64,000 nt of DNA from Hanleya hanleyi (GCA_036873755.1 JAVTVY010020622.1:1-64000), one strand, 5' to 3'; shown: positions 1-12,420, numbered from the stretch's first letter. Notes: generated from the sequence alone by a model not told the origin. Made by a program: numbers and translations.

Positions 1-984
1 AGCAGAAGGAAAGAGAATATATCAATTGTGTACTCAACTATGTGGGACCCCGCCATCTTGTGTAGGTGAATAATTCAACACAAAAGCGGCTTGTTCTCCG
101 TGACAGTCAACAAGGAGAATTGCATGGTGAAAGATCGGGCACTCTCCAAAACAAAGAAGATTTAGTGGTTAGGCAACTTGACTGACATGTTCCTTTGTCA
201 AGATTGAAGGTGTCCAAAATAAACCCCCACCAAGTCTGACAGACAGCCTCAATGTATAGTGTGTTTCATTTATTGGAGATGAATGACACTCTAATAGGGA
301 TATTCATGAATAATTTATAGCACATACATTGAAGAATGGCTGATCTGTTGGCGTTGAGCCTGGAGCCAATGCTAGAGACTTTCTATAATAGGCGGTGGTC
401 TGCAAGTAGTGTTTGCAATATAACACATTCATAAGAAATTAGTTTACGAGAGGAAAATAAAACGAATTTTGCTAATGATTCAGAATCAGTGAGAAGTTTT
501 ATCCACCCCAATATATTTGAACTTAACATTAAATTTAGTCACAGATATACATGTAGTCAAATGGATTAGGTTTGCTGCTTCAAATATCTGCTCTTCTTTC
601 GCCAGCCTGCTGCTTGAGGATCAGATTTACTAATGAATTACCATTTAATATAATGTGATAATCAACACATTATATATGAAAAGTGTATTGTGTATTATGT
701 TAGAACATTATTCTGTTGAACTGTCTTCCCAATAAATCATTTATTAGACAAACAATAAGATGTGTTTTTTTCAAACTTGAACATACTACTTCAATGGGAG
801 TTGCTAGCTAGCCTGAGGCAGAGATTTTCTCAGTACAACTGGATCATCAATTATTATATTCAGATCAGGGACTAGGGTCTCCTGTGGTAACAATAAAATG
901 TGAACTCTATTGACCTTCGGCAATCAACTCACAGGTGGGCAACAAATGATCAATCTCCAATGGTTCACTAGAGCTCAAATGTAG
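1..984. other. AT-rich non-coding stretch, nothing recognised
   Basis: No open frame with protein-like character, no TIR pair and no tandem array stands out. Several ACATGTA words occur, as elsewhere in the window. Probably intergenic or intronic sequence. Confidence 0.5.
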
Positions 985-1525
985 CAGGGGGCACTTAGCT
1001 AAATAATATATAACCCTCAGGAGTAGGAGGGCTATACATGTAGGTCGGCCCCAGTCACCTCCAGGGAGGGTTTTAGATAATTTTATCACGAATCACCCAT
1101 CTCTGAAACTGCCCTACATCTAATCTCTATCCCCTCCTGCACACTATTTTAAAATCTTGCGCACTATTGTGAAATAGTAACGAATATATCGCCGTCTGAA
1201 TTTTCCAGTCGACAAATTCCACTTTATACGCGCCATGTTCAATTGCAAACGGCCCAGCATACATATACCGTGACGTCACCAACATGGCGCGTAGAGTGTT
1301 GAAGTTTTCGACTGGAAAATTCAGATGGTGATATATGCGTCACTATTTCACAATAGTGCGCAAGATTTTAAAAAAGTGCGCAGGAGGGGATAGAGATTAG
1401 ATGTACGGCAGTTTCAGAGATGGGCGATTCGTAATAAAATTATCTAAAACCCTCGCTGGAGATGACTGGGGCCGACCTATAGCCCTCATACTCGCGAGGG
1501 CTATATATTATTTAGCTAGGGGCAC
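985..1525. mobile_element. Large fold-back (palindromic) element
   Basis: Two arms of roughly 250 bp are near-perfect reverse complements: about 985-1245 and about 1278-1525. Landmarks pair in mirror order: the TTAGCTAAATAATATATA block at the left edge with its complement at the right edge, then GGGGATAGAGATTAG against its complement, then GACTGGAAAATTCAG against CTGAATTTTCCAGTC. The centre (about 1246-1278) is a short unpaired spacer. No open frame lies inside. The structure fits a fold-back or MITE-type non-autonomous DNA transposon; no clean TSD was identified, so the superfamily is unknown. Confidence 0.75.
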
Positions 1526-2288
1526 TGGACCCTATTTACTGGGCTGAAATGTAGCCAGAGTATATTAGGCCATTAAATTACTTTTTTTCTTTACATATTT
1601 CGGACATATCTGTAAATATATACCATCCCAGCACATCTGCTTGTCGAATACCCTTAAAACCTTTCAGAAAAACCCGAGGGTCAATTGGCCTGATTAGAGG
1701 TTTGCTGATATCTTTTGATATACAGACGATAAAATTATGCAATAACATGTGTTACATGTAGCAAACAATATATTGCGACACATACTAAAATATTAGACTT
1801 CAAATTAGAGTGGCTTGGTACAATTAGAGGTACATGTACATAGCATCAAAATTGATCCATCTGGGCTATCTAAATGCAAGAAAGAGTCAACAGTTCAGTC
1901 AAAAAGAACATAGCCACACTCCTGCACTGGTTGGCCAAACTCAGCTATGCCAGCGCTGAAGAATGACAACCTTTGAAATACAAATGTGGAAGCAATGATG
2001 GGCTTTCCATCTTTCTGTTCTCAATATTCTCAGCTGGAAACCAGGAAAATTATCAAGTTTTCCATTTTTCAATTTTCCAGATGTAAAGGAGAAATACAAA
2101 AGGGGGGTTGAGTTTTTATATTTTCAAACCTGCGAGAAGGAAGCTGTTCAACTGTCAAGAGTTACATCAACCCATCTTCTGCATTGTCCAGCTTTTCTGT
2201 ATTATCTCCATAGCATAACCATATCTCTGCGAGGGCGCTGTTGGTCACATGAGAAACAATCTCCTGGATTTTGTTTTGTGCGGGATTA
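1526..2288. other. Non-coding stretch, nothing recognised
   Basis: No gene, repeat or RNA is supported here. Short reading frames lack protein-like composition. Confidence 0.45.
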
Positions 2289-4037
2289 CAGGGATTCATA
2301 GAAGTCCAAATTTTACGAACCGAAATCTGGAAAATTGAGTTTTTTTTCACTCAAATTGAGTTAAAATAAAATTTATCGGCATTTTTTATCCCTCAAATTG
2401 AGTATATAAATTTTTTACAAACCAGGGTCATTTTCCCCCCAATGTTGAGTATATAATTTTTTTACAAACCAGGGTAAATGTTACCTTCTGTGAACCTTGT
2501 CCACTGTTACCAATTCAGGTATTTTTTAACCTTTTGTGTAATTAAAACCATTTTGTGTCGTTGATTGCGTTTACTCGTTTCCATCATTATGTTTTCAGGT
2601 ATCCGGCAGGATACATGAACAAATTATGTTAGATTTATTCAAGTTGTTTACGAGTAATACTTCAGGTAATCAGGTAAAACTTTGTAATGCTGCCGGTACT
2701 GGTTTTCATTTATATATACATGTACATGAAGTTCTCATATACATGCAGTGACGAGTGTCAACTATTTCCCTCTCTGGAAGGTGTTATATCTCAATCAATC
2801 AACAGTACATAACAAAACTTTTAATTCCTTTTTCCAACTTCCACACAGGACTGTCTGAATAATACAAAAACACACACCCAATTTCAGTATACAAATATGG
2901 CCCAACTTGTTAGGTGGTAATTATAAAGAAAATATATATTGATATCATAAAAACCCCATTTATCTATTAATTTAGATCTAAAATTAAATTTGAAGAAACC
3001 ATTATCCAAAATTTAACATTAACAGAAAAATAATTTTAACTATGGAAACATTTAACAAAAGCAGTGAATTAATAAATATAAAAATATTGTGATGACATAA
3101 GTGAAGTTCCAGTTATTGTGATAATGACCACCGAAAATCACACTGGTTTATAAAACGATGATTGTAGTCCTATATATTTTATTTATATACACGATGATTG
3201 TATTGGGTTACACAAATAATAGGAGTCTTGAGGATGATATTATTTTGATAGAATATGGTTAACAAAAAAAAGGAGGAAAAAAACAACAACGAAACGCTTC
3301 AAAACGCTTGCTTGCTCTCTCGCTAGGAAGAGTTCACTCCCTTGTCATGTTTTCAAACCGCACGCTGTAGGGATGTGTCAATTTTCGTTATAATCAAACC
3401 AAAGTGAAAATGATACAGTTTTACTATTTTCTCAAGACAGACCCCACAGATTATACAAAGAAATACTTACGATTGGCATTCTACGAAAACAACGTGTGTT
3501 TATTCAGTATCGTTTGTATCTCCCTGCGTTGGAAGGAACGAGAACGAAAAGGTCAAACGAAAACGAAACCAAAAAAAAAAAATGGCGACTCGTCGATTGT
3601 TCAGTGAAATTACGGTTCATAAGTATTCGGGATTCTTCCACGGAAATATACGTCGATGTAACTAACATTACGTCGGATAAACTAGTCTCGGATGAATACC
3701 CCGTTAACAGACTAAGTCATCCGAGGTAAATTCAGAGCAGCTGACGGAGTTTGCACTTGACGTTGTTGTTGCTGCCGACAGATTCACATGTGCTTTCGCG
3801 ACCATGGGATGATTTCCCGACAACCGGGTATTGAAATTTCGAATTTACGAAGCTTGAAAATTCAGTTTCCGAAGTTTGAAAATTCAGTTTCCAACACACA
3901 AATTGAGTATAAATATTTTGGTGAAAACTTTTGATTTTTTACTCAAAAAAATTGAGTTTTGAACTGAAAAATTGAGTTTTAAAACTCAATCTACGAACCG
4001 AAATTCGGTACGTAGAACTGACGTGTATGAATCCCTG
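2289..4037. mobile_element. hAT-like DNA transposon, non-autonomous, 5-bp TSD
   Basis: The element begins CAGGGATTCATA at 2289 and ends with the exact complement TATGAATCCCTG at 4026-4037. It is flanked by the 5-bp direct repeat GATTA (2284-2288 and 4038-4042). Subterminal regions at both ends contain further inverted similarity around ACGAACCGAAAT and runs of AATTGAGTTT. The CAGGG start is typical of hAT elements; a 5-bp TSD is shorter than the usual 8 bp and recalls the short-TSD hAT subgroups. No transposase is visible. A short ATG-initiated frame near 3582 followed by a possible GT donor was not convincing as a gene. Confidence 0.7.
2395..2478. repeat. Two-copy direct repeat inside the element
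   Basis: The phrase TTGAGTATATAA...TTTTTTACAAACCAGGGT occurs twice in succession with a ~50-bp period. It is a local duplication within the hAT-like element. Confidence 0.6.
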
Positions 4038-4042
4038 GATTA

Positions 4043-4580
4043 ATGTGAGAGTGACCATGCGTTCTCTCTCAAATCTCCATACATGTTCCATTTTACACAA
4101 AACTGATACAAAGTTCTCCTGTAGAAAACAGTTGGGAGAATAATGGAGTGATTTTTCATTAAAACAGAGAGGTTGAATTAACCTCTACTGATTGTGCAAC
4201 ATTTATCAAGGAATCTATACACCAATTCTCTCCACCCATAGTTTCTTGTGTAGCTGATGTAGGTTTCTACCAGAGTAGGTTTTTAGCACACATGGGCTTG
4301 CTGAGCCTTAAATCATGCCCACCTGCAGGAATCATTAAAGTCACCCAAACTAAGACCATTAACAAACAAGATAGAGGGGCTATCTACAACAGGAGCTACT
4401 TAACTGTGTCAAATCCCATAAAATTATACCTGCTGGATATCTTGAGTCAGTCATAAAACCTTCAGACCCCTACCTGGGTTATTTACTTTTCAGTTTCAAC
4501 CTTTTTACTCCCCCACCACGATTCATCCACTATCATGTCCTTCAAATATTCCATAAGGCCACAGGAAACACATTCCTTGT
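4043..4580. other. Non-coding stretch, nothing recognised
   Basis: No gene or repeat is supported between the hAT-like element and the SINE. Confidence 0.45.
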
Positions 4581-4590
4581 TTTATAACAA

Positions 4591-4826
4591 CAGGGAGGGA
4601 GGGATTTTGGCTTAATGTCACACTCAAGTTTGTTTCACTCATATGGTGACAGTCAGTTTGGTTGGTGGAGGAAGCCGGAGTACCCGGAGAGAACCACCGC
4701 CCTTCGGCAAGTAACTGACAAACTTTCACACATGGACCAGCTGGGTTCGAACTCGTGCCGGTTTAGCGGTGTGAGGCTAGCAGTCACCAGCGAAGCGCCT
4801 TAGACCACTCGGCCACCGAGGGCCCC
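4591..4826 (-). mobile_element. tRNA-derived SINE, copy 1
   Basis: Read on the minus strand, the head resembles a class II (Ser/Leu-like) tRNA: CCGAGTGGTCTAAGGCGC supplies an A-box-like segment and GAGTTCGAACCC the B box. The body contains GGTGGTTCTCTCCGGGTACT, a conserved-core-like segment that resembles the central domains of widespread metazoan SINEs; which named domain it is cannot be settled here. The copy is bracketed by a perfect 10-bp TSD, TTTATAACAA, at 4581-4590 and 4827-4836. A second copy lies at 15991-16218. Because of the TSD and SINE body I call it a SINE and not a functional tRNA gene. Confidence 0.88.
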
Positions 4827-4836
4827 TTTATAACAA

Positions 4837-6790
4837 GACCTCTGAACAATAAAACAGAATAATTGTGGCAGTGAGGGGGATCCAATAAAATCTGTCATCC
4901 AGCTGACACAGATTTGCCTGTCAAAGCCTGTTTATCCAGTTCCATTTTCATCATACATATGGGCTGAAGAGACATCTATCAAATGCTAGTTGGAGAGCTC
5001 ACCCATGATTTGAACCTCGCTACAGCAAAAGGACTATCGAAACCCTTTCAGCATTTCTGAACATGCTCGAACTCCAGCTTTTGATATGGCGAGCGTTTCC
5101 AATGGTCGATTCAGCTCGGGGAACTTCAGCATCTTTGACTAATATTACATGTAAAAGCTTTTGAGCTACATGTATCTTCACCATGCCTAAAGATTTGACT
5201 TCATGCTATTGAACTGAATGTGAAAGCTGAATTCAACCACCACTAGGCTTACATGTAGGATTGTCCAAGGAAAATTTATTTCAAATTTGTGATGTAGGAA
5301 TAAGTTACAATCAAGTAAATGTTGCAGATACATGTGACAAGTACCTCAGTTGCTCTGAAAGGTATGGGTGACAGCTATTGCAATCACACTATGCGAACAC
5401 TCAGAGCAACTCCGTTTCCAATACTAAAATTGTGTCAATTAAATGCAATATTGTTTCAAAGACACAGCCCTTAAAATTTAGGTAATCCACATCGGCAACA
5501 TTTTCTGGTATCAACATTTGAAACCAAGATAAAAACTGTCGAAGTCAACTGTTACTTTCATGGCATTCACCTCGACAATTGCTGAATGATATGGCTGAAT
5601 GCATATATGATACTTCACAAAATTGTGTGAATTAAAATTTATATCACTGTTCCTGTTAAGATTTAATGTTTCCAGACATCTTTAATCCGCAATCTTTCAT
5701 GTCACAGCAAAATGGTTAACATCATCTTGATCAGCATTTCTCTACTGTGCCTCAAACATGTTAATTTATAAGTAAATCTATTCAAATAAAATAACCACCA
5801 ACTTCCAAAATAATATACACCCAAACTCCCAGGGATTTCCTTCTGAAGATTTTGTATGTTCTACATGTACATGTACAAGATACAAAAATATGGTTTTAAA
5901 ACTGGGACAAATCCTTTCATATCCATTTCCTTTCGTTTAAATGAACATCGATAAGAAAATCCTTTTACTGCCTTTCAATCACAACAAAAACTCATTCTTG
6001 CAATTAAATCTACAATGCTTTTAGCACCAATGGGAATAGCTGAAGTATGACCACTGGTTTTAATATGAAGCAAAATAAGAAACTGCTGCACAGAATAGAA
6101 ATGAGTATACATGTAAATGACTGCCTTTCTCAGGTCACATGGTCAATGGGTTACTCGTATCCCATAAAGGTATTCAAAAATCCGTTTTGTCACACAGGTA
6201 CAAAAGATAGAATACAGGTATAAGATCAGCAGAGCATAACAAATTATATGCCTGGAGTCAAATATTATAAACTATTTCAAAAAGAAAGATAACCATTGCA
6301 TATAGCATTCACTGTTTTGGACATGCTCTTCTCAGTCAACTTTAATAGTCCTGTGGGTTGAATTTTAGGGAATTTAACCAGTTTGGTCAGAGAAATGGTG
6401 AACATACATGTATGCTTGTGAATGTAAAATGTGTTCTCAAAAGGAATCTTGTATGCGGAGACTTGAACATGAAACCAGGAAAACAATGATTGTGACCACA
6501 ACATGTAGTTACATGTACAGGACTACTGTTAGTCACTCCTAGCCACATGTACATGTAGTACAATGTAGAGACTGTAGAAATATTCAAAATCATCAGCAGG
6601 AGTCGAATTGCCGGACATTTTCATCTTGGCCACGAAGTTGTTGTATGACAAAGTGATGTTTTTATCCTTTAATGGAACTATTTGTTGAACCATTCACAAA
6701 TGAATTTCTCAATCATGCAATTGTCCTTTACCTTTGTCATATTATTCAGAGAATGTATCAAGCGATGGTCGATTTAACTTCCAATCTGCC
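4837..6790. other. Non-coding stretch, nothing recognised
   Basis: About 2 kb of AT-rich sequence with scattered ACATGTA words. No splice-bounded exon, TIR pair or array could be supported. Confidence 0.45.
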
Positions 6791-6959
6791 TTAAAGGTCA
6801 ACCCAAACGATCTGAGGTCAAAAATATAAAAAAGATAGTGCCACGGCACTGTAGCGCTCATCTGGCTATAACTGGAGAAAGTGGCTGCGAGAAATTTTTA
6901 CTGAAGAACTGCAATAGATGATTTTCTAACTTGCGTTGTCTCCCCTGAACAAAATGGCA

Positions 6960-7340
6960 ACATAGTCGATTTCACAGGAGGTCAAGCTGCAAATTCATGA
7001 TTGTAATTGGAGGTTATGGAATAAAGGCAATTATACCAAAATATAATGTGTGATTGTCAGTAAGCTGTATAAGCAATAACCAGAGCCAATTTTTATTATG
7101 TGATTGCAGTCGTTCGTCCGTCTGTCCACTTCGTGTCCGGACAGTACATTGGACAGTTTTTAACCTACGATTCCAATATTTTGTGGGTATATGCACCAGG
7201 GGGAGACATGTCGAGTACGAAATATGTGCGACTGGGTTGTTACGATGGCAATGAGATGTAACAGGACATTTTTCCAATGAAAGTAATCTCTGGTAAGGTA
7301 TGGCCTAACCAAGAGATACCCCCATCTGTCTGCGAAGATG
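6960..7340. repeat. Insert between the two left flanks, with inverted GTCCG-rich segment
   Basis: This stretch separates two copies of the Helentron-like left flank. It includes a GTCGTTCGTCCGTCTGTCC-type segment and the small inverted pair TGTCCGGACA, features seen at ends of similar tandem-core elements. It may be a second, oppositely oriented element. Confidence 0.35.
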
Positions 7341-7459
7341 TAAAAGATAGTGCAACGGCACTGTAGGTCATCTGTCTGTAACTGGAGAAAGTAGCTGTGA
7401 GAAATTTTTACTAAAGAACTGCAATATTTGAGTTTGTAACTTGTGTTGTCCCCCCTGAA

Positions 7460-8935
7460 CACTATAAAATGATCCATGCAGTTATTTCCTGAGATTTTAT
7501 GATAAAGTTCCATGGGAAATTCAAGATGCGGCAATATTGGATTTTCGAAATGAACCAAAAAAAGGTATCTTGCACAACTGGACCACAAGGGGAACCTGTG
7601 TATCAACATCCATGCAGTAATATCCTAAGAATTTACGATAACAAAATTTCATGGGGAAATCCAAGATGGCCACCTGGTGGCCATATTGGATTTTTCAATC
7701 AGACCATATATGGTATCCTGCACAGCTAGACCCCAAGGGCAACCTCTGTACCAAATTTGAGAAAGATCCATGCAGTAGTTCCTGAGAAATCACGATAACA
7801 ATGTTTCATCTGGAAATCCAAGATGGCCGCCTGGTGGCCATATTGGATTTTTCAATCAGACTACAAATTGTATCTTGCGCAACTAGACCCCAAGGGGAAC
7901 CTCTGTACCAAATTTGAGAACGATCCATGCAGTAGTTCCTGAGAAATCGCGATAATGTTTCATCTGGAAATCCAAGATGGCCGCCTGGTGGTCATATTGG
8001 ATTTTTCAATCAGACCGCAAATTGTATCTCGCGCAACTAGACCCCAAGGGGAACCTGTATATCAAATTTGAGAGAGATCCATGCGGTTCTTCCTGATAAA
8101 TCATGATAACGAAGTTTCATAGCGAAATCCAAGATGGCCGCCTGGTGGCCATATTGGAAGTTCGAATCAGAGCAGAAAAGGTATCTTGCACAACTAGACC
8201 CCCAAGAGGAACCTGTGTACCAAATTTGAGAAAGATCCATGCAGTAGTTAACAAAAAATAATGATGACAAGATTTCACTGGCAAATTCAAGATGGCCGCC
8301 TGGTGGAAATATTGGATTTTTCAATCAGACCACAAATTGTATCTTGCACAACTAGACCCCAAGGGGAACCTCTGTACCAAATTTGAGAAAGATCCATGCA
8401 GTACTTCCTGAGAAATCGAGATAACAATGTTTCATTTCGAAATCCAAGATGGCCGCCTGGTGGCCATATTGGATTTCTGAATCAGACCACAAAAGCATCT
8501 TGCACAACTAGACACTAAGGGGAACCTGTGTATCAAATTTGAGAAAGATCCATGCAGTACTTCCTGATAAATCACGATAACGAAGTTTCATAGGGAAATC
8601 CAAGATGGCTGCCTGGTGGCCATATTGGATGTTCGAATCAGAGCAGAAAAGGTATCTTGCACAATTAGACCCCAAGGGGAACCAAATTTGAGGAAGATCC
8701 ACAAAGTAGTTCCTGAGAAATTGCAATAACAATGTTTCATGGGAAAATCCAAGATGGCCGCCTGGTGGCCATATTGGATTTGTGAATCAGACCACAACAG
8801 GTATCTTGCACAACACTAGACCCCAAGGGGAACCTGTGTACCAAATTTGAGAAAGATCTATGCAGTAGTTCCCGAGAAATCGCGATAACAATGTTTCAAT
8901 GGCAAATTCAAGATGGCCGCCATGGCGGCCATATT
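7460..8935. repeat. Tandem array 1, ~157-bp monomer (about 9 copies)
   Basis: Each unit carries the landmarks CAAGATGGCCGCCTGGTGGC, CATATTGGAT, TTGCACAACTAGACCCC, GGGGAACCT, ACCAAATTTGAGAAAGATCC and TTCCTGAGAAATC in the same order. The period is about 157 bp, not a multiple of three. All open frames running through it are repeats of this unit in shifting frames and are not genes. The same unit forms the large arrays at 36.7-46.1 kb, but copies here are more diverged. Confidence 0.9.
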
Positions 8936-9357
8936 TAAAATCGTATCGACACGGCATGAACAAATTCTGGTGTCCTCATTGGGGGGAACATGCATGCCAA
9001 GTTTCAGCTTAATCGGCCAAGCGGTTTCAGAGAAGAAGATGTTTACGCACGACGCACGACGGACGACGCACGACGGACAGTCAGGCCATGACATAAGCCC
9101 ATCGGGCCTTCGGCCCAGATGAGCTAAAAATAGTCCTTCGATTCTGAAAATAACGATATTTTTTTTATAATTTTGAGCCGTCTGGTTGGCGAGATATTGC
9201 CGTTTGAAAGGTGAAAATCGCTATCCTGTCAATTCCAGCTGTGACGTCACGGAAGGACAGCCGCCTTGTATTCTCTATGTTAAAGCCGTATACCACAGTC
9301 ATAAGTAGCTGCTGATTTCTGGCGATTTTCGGAGTGTCGGGGCCTCATTTGTTAAAT

Positions 9358-9806
9358 ATGCTGCGACGTTGTGTAGTGGGAGGTTGCAGTTTTACTACAG
9401 ATGACGGTGTTAGTATTCATTTGTGGCCTAAAGACGAGAAAATCGCTGCAAATTGGACGAAATTTGTACGCAACACGAGGGTGTGGAAAGAGGGCCCGAG
9501 CCAGTACTCGTATAATTTGCTCGGCACATTTTGACAGAAAGACATCATTCGAGGACCTCTACAGCGTAGCAGTTGAATTCGGGTACAAACCAAAACTAAA
9601 CAGCTATTCCAACTATCAAACCTAAGAACAATCAGAATGTGACGGCAAAGAAATCGGACAAGCAGAATCTACCACAGACATCGGCTGAACGAACCTTGCC
9701 CGCAAGCGAGGCCTCGGGCAGGGAAACGGCTGTACATGCCCTGTTCGCTCTCGCGTCCCCGATGAACACCCAGAATGCTATCCATGATGTGGCATTTGTT
9801 GCTTGA
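9358..9806 (+). pseudogene. THAP-domain protein gene, frame-broken
   Basis: The ATG at 9358 opens a THAP-type zinc finger: two Cys at residues 5 and 10 (MLRRCVVGGC), a Trp/Pro-containing middle (HLWPKDEK) and WTKFVRNTR. The closing C-x2-H pair (CSAHF, near 9520-9540) is in a different frame, so a one-base shift lies between about 9495 and 9520. A second shift near 9600 is needed to reach a lysine/asparagine-rich tail that ends at a stop at 9804-9806. THAP domains bind DNA and occur both in host regulators and in P-element and Kolobok transposases. Its position between TTAA-type TIRs suggests it belongs to the transposon. Both shifts could be decay or assembly indels; there is no room for introns. 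Confidence 0.7.
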
Positions 9807-10463
9807 GCACCTACAAAATTTACTTCCTTTTGTTTCCCCTTTAAAATACGTTATGAAACAGGGGCTGGGTCCAGTCTACCTACAAGTGTGAGAATGCATG
9901 TAGATCAGACGACAAAGTCGTACAGTGATCGGACAAACCGGTCACCTTTTATTGGGGTTTTTTTCTGAACACCAATTGGAGTGAATGGCTGTAGATACAG
10001 AAGTGATAATAATAATTTCATAATCATTTGAGATGGTGGGAATATCATTCGATTTCAATTTGATTGAAGTAATTTGTTGAAAATTGAGCAAATGTGAATG
10101 CCGATCCATCATGTCGTTTCGACATCCACTCACCACGGCTTACTTTTCGCCATGCATGTCCAAAGTTTTTTATCAAATTATATAATTCTGAAATTGGTAT
10201 TTCATGGGGATTATGGGAAAACAAACAGAATTCAAATCGGACGTATATCAGTAGAGTTATCAACAGTTTACTGTCCATTCTGCCGAATCCCGGAGTTTAT
10301 CCCATCGAAAAGGCTGTCTCGGCCAGTAACAACAACAACAACAACAATACAAACGTGCCTGTTCTTTACATCACAGAATCGTTCTATATTCAATACAGTT
10401 TGAAATACATGGACATTTGGTCGTATAGATGACGATAATAAAGTTTCCAGTCAAGTTGCAAAC
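9807..10463. other. Non-coding interior of transposon 1
   Basis: This stretch contains the (AAC)n run at 10328-10349 and no supported exon. It probably includes the intron or downstream part of the minus-strand P2X7-like gene and the 3' flank of the THAP gene. Confidence 0.4.
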
Positions 10464-10732
10464 CAATCTGTATTCAACAAACGACCTCTCCGAATCCGGT
10501 CTTCGTCGAGTTCCACGTTGTCAGAATGGTCGTCACTGTCAGAGTCGGAGCCATACGGCTCAAATTGATAGGGCTGAATTCCGTCGTTGGTCTTCAAACA
10601 ACTGTTATTTTGCCCATCATCCTCCTCCTCTATGTCTATTTCATCTTCTTGGTGAAAAATATTTCCATCTAAGGAACTGATATCGCTCGAATCGACATCT
10701 GAATTGGAGCTCTGACTGCACTCGCTTTCCAT
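10464..10732 (-). CDS. First exon of acidic P2X7-like (ballast-domain family) gene
   Basis: An ATG at 10732 opens about 90 codons rich in Ser, Asp and Glu, followed by IQPYQFEPYGSDSDSDD and then a GRLLNTDW segment. Many invertebrate proteins automatically named 'P2X purinoceptor 7-like' share this layout: acidic N-terminus, PYxFEP-like motif, then a W-C-x-C Cys cluster. The frame hits a stop soon after the Trp, and a plausible GT donor lies at 10463 (minus strand), so the Cys cluster would be in a following exon that I did not find. The gene starts ~200 bp inside the right end of the TTAA element and points inward. It is not an ion channel: no membrane segment is visible. Function unknown; family call is from motif memory. 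Confidence 0.55.
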
Positions 10733-10942
10733 GTTATCCGCTATTTTTTCTCAGGCAATTGCCCTGCGTGACGTCATCAACCCAGCTGTGAAAATGCGAA
10801 AAAGCCCACTTTACTCCCATATTACGTGTGCTTCTGATCGGATTAGAATTTTTTCAATATTTTTTTCATACAAAGTGAAGTATGAAATATGATTTTTAAG
10901 GATTTTTAGACAAAAAAAAATTCCGTTTGGGTTGACCATTAA

Positions 10943-12420
10943 CATTCTGTGTCACTGCCATGCTAGATGATGTTTAAAACATGCAGAGCTTTTGAGGCTT
11001 TGTTTGCACTATTGTCTCCAATCTTTCAAGTCCCCTTGATCGCCATTGGTCGCCGACTTTTTTTTTACGTAAAGCTTTATTTGAACAGACCCGCCATTTT
11101 GTAAGTGTTCGACAACACAATGTTTCCCTTGAATGGCTTTGGGTCATGGTACCTCATTCCGTGTGACCGACACACTTCACCCAACAGCCTGTACACGGCT
11201 CGACAAGCAGCTGAAATACAAAATGCTCATAGACACATGGTAAATATAGAATAACATCCGTAATTCGGTCCAATCAAATTGTAGGTCATGAGGAAATCAC
11301 CTTTCAACATTGCATTCTGCAACAACATTCAGCATGGCGAGTTTACTTTCGTTGACATTTGCAGAGAATTCAGTGAGAAAGAAAGAAGCGATTGCCCATA
11401 TTTAGCAATGTTATAGCAGGTTTTATAATTTCTATCGATTCAGGATTGATAAGCTGCATCAGATAATCGTCGGAAGGAGAGATTATTCTTACCGGACAGT
11501 AAAATGTTTTGCCTGACATGTCCGAGAAATCAATGTATATTTCATTCCCTGCAATGTATTGTACAGTGTACAAGTGTAAAAGCTACAAGTACGGTTAAGC
11601 TCATGTAGAACAATGGACCTGGATTTACATATTCAACAACAGTGCCAAATTTTGTAACAGTCTGATCCAATCTGGATTCCATACAGTTTACTATAAACCC
11701 GAGTTTGCAAGGGAAATTTACTGGGACCAGTCAAGTAGTAACACATATTGAAGGGGTACTGTGCAGCAAACACATCACAGGGGATTAGCCTCCAGTTCAA
11801 ATTTCAAATCCTACATGTACACATGCATGGTTTACAACTCACTGGACATTTGGCATTCTGGGGATTTCACCAGTTTATTGGTCTCAGATGTTCAGTTGAA
11901 GTGAGGAAGAAGTAATCTTCTGAACATTCCTTGTAGAACACAATTACCGAGCACATACTGTTCTGGTTTTCCTGGAGATGAAATTACCACCTATTTTCTA
12001 TATTGAAAGCTTTTTTGGATCAAGATATTATTATTGAAGAAGCATCAGGACATTATTGTTGAAGCATAACAAGGCAGTTTCTACTGAAACCCAGGCTCCA
12101 AATGAGGCCAGGATTTACAAAAGCTGAACAAATTGTGCAATGTGCACCTTCAAATGAAAACTGATTTGATTCATGTACTCACATTTTGTAATTTTCAATC
12201 AGGAAAATCAGAGAAAGCCAATGACCTGGATGATATTTTCTTAAATTTTTATCGCTGATCTTACAGAAATTGGATGAACCAAACTCCAATTATGTTTCAG
12301 ACTAGTCATTCGAATTCATTTTTTTTGTTTGTCTCAATCTTCAAAAGTAGGGTTCAATCTGGAAATAGAATTTAAGAAATGGACGTTGTGGTATAACATT
12401 AATCTGGTTGCAAAATTGTA
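10943..12420. other. Non-coding stretch, nothing recognised
   Basis: No supported gene. A 67-codon minus-strand frame at 11370-11573 has no recognisable motif or splice context. Confidence 0.45.

Larger units (their letters stand above)
6833..9126 (+). mobile_element. Helentron/pearl-like element with tandem core, inside transposon 1
   Basis: The order is: a left flank with the small palindrome GTGCCACGGCAC and the word GCTCATCTGG (from 6838), repeated in diverged form at 7349; a tandem array of ~157-bp units (about 7460-8930); an ACGACGG-rich microsatellite (9048-9077); and a terminal hairpin GGGCCTTCGGCCC followed by AGATGAGCTAAAA (9105-9126). The left GCTCATCTGG and right CCAGATGAGC are exact complements, as expected for paired 5'/3' subterminal inverted repeats of Helentron-derived elements. 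Such tandem-core elements are known from bivalves as 'pearl'. No Rep/helicase is encoded. Confidence 0.65.
6795..10938. mobile_element. TTAA-flanked DNA transposon 1 (Kolobok-like) with THAP and P2X7-like genes
   Basis: TTAA occurs at 6791-6794 and 10939-10942, immediately followed and preceded by inverted copies of GGTCAACCCAAACG (left 6796-6809, right complement 10924-10937). TTAA TSDs together with an encoded THAP domain fit the Kolobok superfamily; piggyBac also uses TTAA, so the assignment is tentative. Inside are a THAP gene remnant (9358-9806, plus) and the first exon of an acidic P2X7-like gene (10464-10732, minus) starting about 200 bp from the right end. A tandem-repeat Helentron-like element occupies 6.8-9.1 kb. 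No complete DDE transposase is visible. Confidence 0.7.

Noticed and set aside
4736..4826. Functional tRNA gene on the minus strand
   Set aside because: A and B boxes are present, but the stems pair poorly and the sequence is the head of a SINE bounded by TSDs; a second copy has the same structure.
7160..7609. 149-codon minus-strand frame
   Set aside because: It runs through the left flank and first monomers of the tandem element and has no recognisable domain.
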